Shown piece after piece: positions 21,905-25,931 of a DNA stretch of 25,931 nucleotides (position 1 is its first letter; each line of letters begins with the position of its first letter). The position numbers and the translations under genes are program-made. A model generated the notes under the pieces. The model was not told the DNA's origin. It saw only the letters and a program-made list of their open reading frames with translations, and made no database searches. The stretch comes from a virus: positions 1 through 25,931 of IMG/VR virus record IMGVR_UViG_3300026078_000084. One strand, 5' to 3'.

Positions 21905-22573
21905 TATTTTCCATGGCGAAATAATTCTATTACGCGGTTCTGATTGTCTGATGTGGATTGATAAAAAGGGCGCAGCCTTCATTGCAGCGATTCAGGGACT
22001 GGCATCCCCGCGAAACCACAACTACACAGCTGCGCCTTATCGGCGCATACTTGCAGTTACCAGTTTCGCATTGAAAATTGCCAGTTTTGAATCGCGATGG
22101 TAAACTAAAGTATCCAATATTTTTACCGGTTTCCCGGCGTGAAGACCGCAAATGTAATGAAAGAGAATCAATTACGAAGACGAAAGGTGTCGGTACATTC
22201 GATTAAGTTTTAAGGGAATTAAGGAATCCGGTTAATGCTATCAAAGTTTTACCCAATACATTTTTCGCAGGAAAGGACAGGATTACTAATGTACAAAGTT
22301 TGATATACATCAAAAAACTAAAATTGTCATAACGTCCAACAAATTGACCCGTGTCAATATGAAATCTAAAAAACATAAGGGTAATATTTAGTATAGTCAA
22401 CATCAATGGTCATGCGGTCATTGCTTGAACAAACTTATTGATTGCTGTCAAACCGTCCATGTGCAAAACCTCTGATTATTTTGTTATTTTTCGGGAAATT
22501 CCTGTTGTTTTCAACATTATAGCCCGATGTTTTTCCCGGCCATTATAAACCATCACCGTTAATACTAATCAAC
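21905..22573. other. Gene-poor stretch, 669 bases
   Basis: No convincing gene is found. It contains the alternating hairpins at 21963-22047 (separate entry) and an imperfect direct repeat around CCAGTTT at about 22060-22090 (copies in ATTGCCAGTTTTG and TTACCAGTTTCG). The remainder is AT-rich DNA up to the DUF4468 gene, where I see no clear TAnnTTTG box. Two frames on the minus strand here are rejected as chance. Confidence 0.6.
21963..22047 (-). promoter_or_regulatory. Attenuator-like pair of exclusive hairpins
   Basis: GGCGCAGC (21969-21976) pairs perfectly with GCTGCGCC (22029-22036), and on the minus strand this is followed by five T residues (21967-21963), as in a terminator with a 52-base structured loop. 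TGCGCC (22031-22036) can instead pair with GGCGCA (22042-22047) around a 5-base loop. The two foldings share one strand, as in an attenuator or riboswitch. Whether it is transcribed on the minus strand, antisense to the repressor, is unknown. Confidence 0.4.
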
Positions 22574-23077
22574 ATGAACCGTTTGCTCATGCTCTTACTT
22601 TTCGTTCCTATTTTCTCATATAGTCAACCACAGATGCCGCTTAAAGATGGCAAAGTGTTTTACGAAGAAATAGACACCTTGCCAAATTCGTTGAAAGCAG
22701 ATCTTTATAATAGATCAAGAATTTGGTTTGTCAATACGTTTAATAGCGCAAAGGCAGTTTTGCAAATGGACGATAAGGAGGCCGGCATCGTTATGGGAAA
22801 AGGTGCAACGGGTCTTGATATAGGAAATTTCATTAGTGGGACTATAAAATCGTATATAAATTATACAATAAATATAACAGTAAAGGATAATAAATGCAGA
22901 ATGCAGGTTTTTGACATCTATGTTTCTGATCTTAATAATAATTCTTATACTCCTGAGTATTGTCTCAAATATCCAAAAATGAATAAAAAGAAATTAGAAA
23001 GGATTGATAACAGTGTAAAGGATTTGATTGCAAGCTATAAAGCTGCTGTTTCAAAAAAATCGGAAGACAATTTTTAG
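22574..23077 (+). CDS. Secreted DUF4468-type protein
   Basis: A 167-residue protein with a signal peptide (MNRLLMLLLFVPIFSYSQ, cleavage near Ser-Gln). Then LKDGKVFYEEIDT, YNRSRIWFVNTFNSAK and MDDKEAGIVMGKG follow, the DUF4468 pattern with a TBP-like fold. Such proteins are exported in many Bacteroidota. In this window it is a likely cargo (moron) gene expressed from the lysogen rather than a phage replication gene, since it lies between the repressor and the recombinase on the lysogenic strand. Function unknown. Confidence 0.8.
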   Translation: MNRLLMLLLFVPIFSYSQPQMPLKDGKVFYEEIDTLPNSLKADLYNRSRIWFVNTFNSAKAVLQMDDKEAGIVMGKGATGLDIGNFISGTIKSYINYTINITVKDNKCRMQVFDIYVSDLNNNSYTPEYCLKYPKMNKKKLERIDNSVKDLIASYKAAVSKKSEDNF

Positions 23078-23133
23078 TTTACTATATTAAGCTGCAGAGA
23101 TTCCCGGCATTATTAACTTCAAAACCTCTCAAC

Positions 23134-23361
23134 ATGGATTCGCAAATTCTTTTAACCTACGCTGGCTGTGCTCTATTCTCCCTGGTCCTTTATTATCTCA
23201 TCACTCAATGGGTGCACCAAATCCACAAGCGGAACCGGTATCTCAAAGCTCAGATCGAGTTGCTCTGTAAAATCGCCGAAAAGCACGGAGTAGCTATAGA
23301 AGAAATTGAAGCCATTATTTCCGCAGCTGAAAAGAAAGAAAACCCTTTGGCGTTGACATAA
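23134..23361 (+). CDS. Small membrane-anchored protein, 75 aa
   Basis: One membrane segment at about 5-23 (ILLTYAGCALFSLVLYYLI), then a helical cytoplasmic tail with RYLKAQIELLCKIAEKHGV and EEIEAIISAAEKKE. The LKAQxxLLxxIAEKxGV pattern is frequent in small Bacteroidota proteins of unknown function. It lies 56 bases after the DUF4468 gene, on the same strand. Confidence 0.65.
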   Translation: MDSQILLTYAGCALFSLVLYYLITQWVHQIHKRNRYLKAQIELLCKIAEKHGVAIEEIEAIISAAEKKENPLALT

Positions 23362-23417
23362 CCATCCGTTGAACATTCAATGGGTTCCGGGGCCAGTAGG
23401 ATGTTCCCATTCGTGTA

Positions 23418-23442
23418 GGCCTTTCCTTGAATTTTAAAGGCC
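23418..23442. repeat. Inverted repeat after the 75-aa gene
   Basis: A perfect 7-bp inverted repeat GGCCTTT/AAAGGCC (23418-23424 with 23436-23442) with an 11-base spacer, 57 bases after the 75-residue gene. No T run follows on either strand, so it may be a weak terminator or a protein site. Confidence 0.4.
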
Positions 23443-23451
23443 GATCAGACA

Positions 23452-23501
23452 CTTGATCTTGATCAAGGAATTATATAATATCAAATCTATTCTTATATTT
23501 G
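23452..23501 (+). promoter_or_regulatory. Promoter-like box with upstream palindrome
   Basis: TATATTTG at 23494-23501 matches the Bacteroidota -7 consensus. No TTG stands 19 bases upstream, but the inverted repeat CTTGATC-TT-GATCAAG (23452-23467) lies 26 bases upstream and overlaps or abuts the -33 region, suggesting an activator or repressor site. A small hairpin GGCATT/AATGCC (23509-23524) begins the expected leader. It would drive the 70- and 150-residue genes. Confidence 0.5.
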
Positions 23502-23597
23502 CATGGTCGGCATTGCCCAATGCCTTGAAAAACCCTCATAAAATCTCCAACCAGGTCAATTTTTCAATACATTTTGCGTTACTATTAAAAATTTACC

Positions 23598-23810
23598 ATG
23601 TCGTGTAAAGTATCATATCAATCTCATCTTTTCAAGTACTTGACGCCAAGGGAATTTGTTTCATTGATCAAAACAGACAGAGGTTCCATAAAAAAATCTA
23701 AGTTCATTCCGCCGAGGTTAGGCACACTTAGCCTCGGAAAAATCTACGTAGAATACAATTATGAACCAAAGTCAAGACACCCAGAAAAATGGAAAAAATC
23801 AAAAGATTGA
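23598..23810 (+). CDS. Small hypothetical protein, 70 aa
   Basis: A 70-residue basic protein (MSCKVSYQSHLFKYLTPREF start, ending HPEKWKKSKD). It begins 96 bases after the promoter-like box and overlaps the next gene by 50 bases in another frame. No family recognised. The clear upstream promoter favours it being translated, but the overlap leaves some doubt. Confidence 0.5.
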   Translation: MSCKVSYQSHLFKYLTPREFVSLIKTDRGSIKKSKFIPPRLGTLSLGKIYVEYNYEPKSRHPEKWKKSKD

Positions 23811-24213
23811 ACTCGATCAGGAGACAATTAAGGCGATCATAGCCCAGAAAAATCAAGAGGTTCAGTTAGAGTTTCAAAGGTTAAAACTCGATGAAAAGAG
23901 ACTTGAGCAGGATGGCAAACTTGCTGAAAAATCAATGGATTATAATAGCAGGTTAATAAAAGACTACCCAAAGCAACATCGTCAAACATTAATCACTTAC
24001 GGCATTTTTATAACTGTTATTCTTTTTGGTGTATTAATCTTTATTGGTTATTGCCTACAGAGAGGAGATTCAGAATTTGCAAAACAGTTCTTAGCAGTAA
24101 TAACACATATTATCACTTTGATAATCGGATTCTTTGTCGGAAAACAGGTCAATAAGAAGAAATCTGATAAGGATGCACCTGGAGAACCAGAAGATGCTCA
24201 AATTATAGATTAA
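23761..24213 (+). CDS. Coiled-coil membrane protein, 150 aa
   Basis: The N-terminal half is a charged helix or coiled coil (residues about 17-60; KNQEVQLEFQRLKLDEKRLE). Two membrane segments follow, at about 78-98 (TLITYGIFITVILFGVLIFI) and about 110-128 (FLAVITHIITLIIGFFVG), and then an acidic tail. Both ends would face the same side of the membrane. Possible roles include superinfection exclusion, as with other small lysogen-expressed membrane proteins next to integrases, but nothing in the sequence proves this. A strong terminator follows. Confidence 0.7.
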   Translation: MNQSQDTQKNGKNQKIELDQETIKAIIAQKNQEVQLEFQRLKLDEKRLEQDGKLAEKSMDYNSRLIKDYPKQHRQTLITYGIFITVILFGVLIFIGYCLQRGDSEFAKQFLAVITHIITLIIGFFVGKQVNKKKSDKDAPGEPEDAQIID

Positions 24214-24236
24214 TAAAAGTGACGCTTTTAATATTC

Positions 24237-24260
24237 GCCTGGCCCTGTCCAGGCTTTTTT
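24237..24260 (+). terminator. Strong rho-independent terminator (plus strand)
   Basis: A 6-bp stem GCCTGG/CCAGGC with a 6-base loop and six T residues immediately after. It ends the transcript of the coiled-coil membrane protein and insulates the recombinase gene, which starts 46 bases later. Confidence 0.85.
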
Positions 24261-24306
24261 ATTTGTAAATTCTACGTAAATTCAAAGCCCCCTAATATAT
24301 TTACAA

Positions 24307-25875
24307 ATGAAAGCCATCGGGTACATACGACTATCAGACGAGGACCAAAGCAACTATTCAATTGAAGGTCAGGAACGGCAAATTAAAGAATACTGCAATA
24401 AGAATAATCTCGAACTGCTGAAAATTTATCAGGATAACGGTGAAAATTCTTACACTTTCGACCGTAAAGCGTTTGGCACACTCGAAAAAGAAATTAAGCA
24501 GGCTCAATTTCTTATTGTATATCATCTCGACCGGTTCAGCCGTAATATGGCTGAAGCAATGTTAAAAGTCAGTCAATACTTGGAGCGGGGCATTCGGATA
24601 CGCGACGTCACTGAGGAACTGACCATGGATGACTACGATCCTAATGTTTTTATGATGCGCACATTAAAATTCATGCAGGCGGAAATGGAATTGCACAATA
24701 TACGCCGCCGAACGAGAAAGGGAATGGTTGACGCAGCGCTCGCCGGCAGGCATGCGAATGTGGCTCCGGTCGGATATAACAATGCTCGCGACGAAAGAAA
24801 TAAACCAATTCTTACTATTGATGAAGAAAAGGGTTTTATTATCCGCATCATTTTTCGTGAATACCTAAACGGAATGGGTGTGGAGGAACTTAGAAGAATG
24901 GCGTCCCGATACGGCTTTAAACATAAAGGAAATAGTGCCATACAACGTATTCTTGCAAATCCTGTATACGCCGGATTCGTGAAAGTTCCAGCAACCAAAA
25001 CTCAACCGGCCCACCTGGTGAAAGGTCTGCATACTCCCCTCATTAGTGAACAGGATTACTGGTTGGTTCAAGAACGACTTCAAGGAAAAACGATGTCCAT
25101 TCAAAATAGGGAAGATGTACCTCTTCGTGGAGTTCTTCAATGTTCATGTGGTAGAAAATTTACTGCTGGTAATAGTAAGGGTAAGACCAGGTATTACTGG
25201 TACTACGTGTGTCATGAATGCCGCCAGAATCTATCAGCAAAGTGTCTTCATAAACAATTCGATGAGTTATTGGATAACCTGTCTTTCGATCCAAAGGATC
25301 TGCAACTACTAAAACAAAAATTATCGGCAAAACTAAATGACTATATAAAAAATCGCGGTGATAAAATCAGGCAGGCAGAAAAACAACTGAAGTTAGTGGA
25401 GGAAAAAATAAGTTCTGTAGAAATCAAATGGCTAACAAAACCGGATGTTTCGGAAGCTTCTTATAACAAAGTTATTTCTGAATTAAGGGCAGATCAAAGC
25501 CGGCTATATAAAGAAATTACCAAGGCAAACACGAACCAGCAGGCCTATTGGGATAAAATGAATAACCTACTCTTAATACTTTCGGACCTTCGATCTCATT
25601 TTGAAAAACTCGAATTGGAAAAAAAGCATCAGTTTATAAATTGGGTGTTCGACAGCAGCTTGAGCCATGATGGAGAAATCTATCGAACACCTTTCATCAA
25701 TGACCTGTTCGCTCACAACACATTGACATTAAAAGAAAAGGGACTACTGGAAATAGTAGCCCCTGTCATAAAATTGGGAGAAACTCCCATTCGTACCCGG
25801 GATGGGAGCTCTATCGAACACTTTCCCGATATTTTAACTCACCTGGACCGCTTACTGGCCATCTTTGCCGCTTAA
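24307..25875 (+). CDS. Large serine recombinase (phage integrase)
   Basis: A 522-residue serine integrase. The N-terminal catalytic domain starts KAIGYIRLSDEDQSNYSIEG with nucleophile Ser10, and YHLDRFSRN (72-80) carries the conserved arginines. The recombinase domain is at about 155-260 (PVGYNNARDE, RILANPVYAGF). A zinc ribbon has Cys279, Cys281, Cys302 and Cys305, and a long coiled coil (about 340-420) follows, as needed for synapsis control. It catalyses attP x attB integration and, with a directionality factor, excision. Its position at the end of the element is typical, with an att site close by. Confidence 0.95.
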   Translation: MKAIGYIRLSDEDQSNYSIEGQERQIKEYCNKNNLELLKIYQDNGENSYTFDRKAFGTLEKEIKQAQFLIVYHLDRFSRNMAEAMLKVSQYLERGIRIRDVTEELTMDDYDPNVFMMRTLKFMQAEMELHNIRRRTRKGMVDAALAGRHANVAPVGYNNARDERNKPILTIDEEKGFIIRIIFREYLNGMGVEELRRMASRYGFKHKGNSAIQRILANPVYAGFVKVPATKTQPAHLVKGLHTPLISEQDYWLVQERLQGKTMSIQNREDVPLRGVLQCSCGRKFTAGNSKGKTRYYWYYVCHECRQNLSAKCLHKQFDELLDNLSFDPKDLQLLKQKLSAKLNDYIKNRGDKIRQAEKQLKLVEEKISSVEIKWLTKPDVSEASYNKVISELRADQSRLYKEITKANTNQQAYWDKMNNLLLILSDLRSHFEKLELEKKHQFINWVFDSSLSHDGEIYRTPFINDLFAHNTLTLKEKGLLEIVAPVIKLGETPIRTRDGSSIEHFPDILTHLDRLLAIFAA

Positions 25876-25878
25876 AAA

Positions 25879-25911
25879 CTACAAACCCCATCTTTCGACG
25901 GGGGCCTGTAG
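25879..25911. terminator. Hairpin after the recombinase gene
   Basis: Two nested stems, CTACA/TGTAG (25879-25883 with 25907-25911) and CCCC/GGGG inside, three bases after the recombinase stop. On the minus strand it is followed by TTTTTAAG, so it would terminate leftward transcription entering from beyond the window; on the plus strand no T run follows. It may also lie within the attachment site region. Confidence 0.55.
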
Positions 25912-25931
25912 TAAGTATGGAAATGCTAAGG

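Noticed and set aside
21930-22151. 73-codon frame on the minus strand
   Set aside because: It lies across the inverted repeats at 21963-22047, has erratic composition (Cys/Arg rich) and no operon partner; more likely chance.
22203-22406. 67-codon hydrophobic frame on the minus strand
   Set aside because: AT-rich DNA in a gene-poor region easily yields such frames; the sequence looks random and no promoter or neighbour supports it.
1-25931. CRISPR array or insertion sequence
   Set aside because: No regularly spaced repeats and no transposase or terminal inverted repeats were found by reading; the only repeat families are the DGR repeats and the short operator-like motifs.

Overview
The window looks like the early/lysogeny half of a temperate phage (prophage) of a Bacteroidota host, probably of the Chitinophaga/Cytophaga type. 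The host call rests on two promoter-like sites with the Bacteroidota -7 box TAnnTTTG, the lack of Shine-Dalgarno sites, a DUF4468-type secreted protein, and several phage protein families that are typical of Bacteroidetes phages. These are family recognitions by eye; no search was run.

Layout. About 1-21,330 is read leftward (minus strand) as a long, tightly packed early operon with many ATGA stop/start overlaps. In order of transcription it holds: a Cro-like regulator with a recognisable promoter; a run of very small ORFs, several with a membrane segment; a tRNA-like RNA flanked by terminators; a recombination block (Rad50/SbcC-like ATPase with zinc hook, RecT, metallo-beta-lactamase-fold protein); a complete diversity-generating retroelement (DGR: two variable-protein genes, one template repeat, one reverse transcriptase); a PAPS-reductase-like PP-loop protein overlapping a cytosine-C5 methyltransferase; a DEAD/DEAH-type helicase split by a LAGLIDADG intein; a Pol-X-like nucleotidyltransferase; a DUF4373-type replication protein; DnaB; a DUF1064 nuclease; and small phage proteins running off the left end. 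About 21,455-25,875 is read rightward: a repressor, a 669-base gene-poor stretch with mutually exclusive hairpins, a secreted DUF4468 protein, small membrane proteins, and a large serine recombinase at the right edge, where the attachment site would be expected.

The best find is the DGR. The template repeat (13137-13200) matches two variable repeats (13323-13386 and 13751-13814). Read on the coding strand, 13 of 17 template adenines differ in one and 15 of 17 in the other, and no other base differs except one at the extreme edge of the second. Two features of the cassette are unusual: it lies inside the replication/recombination operon and targets small paralogous proteins rather than an evident tail protein, and the variable stretch is followed by about 26 further residues of similar, non-templated sequence. 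Other notable items are an intein placed exactly inside helicase motif II (DE|CH), a tRNA-like RNA with about 77 extra bases in its anticodon loop, an attenuator-like hairpin pair, and a DnaB with an SSB-like C-terminal tip.

How the genes fit together: the divergent repressor/Cro pair would control the leftward operon. That operon supplies replication (DUF4373 protein, DnaB, helicase), recombination (RecT, SMC-like ATPase, MBL protein), DNA modification (C5 methyltransferase, possibly with the PP-loop protein) and diversification of two small proteins of unknown role. The serine recombinase would integrate and excise the element.
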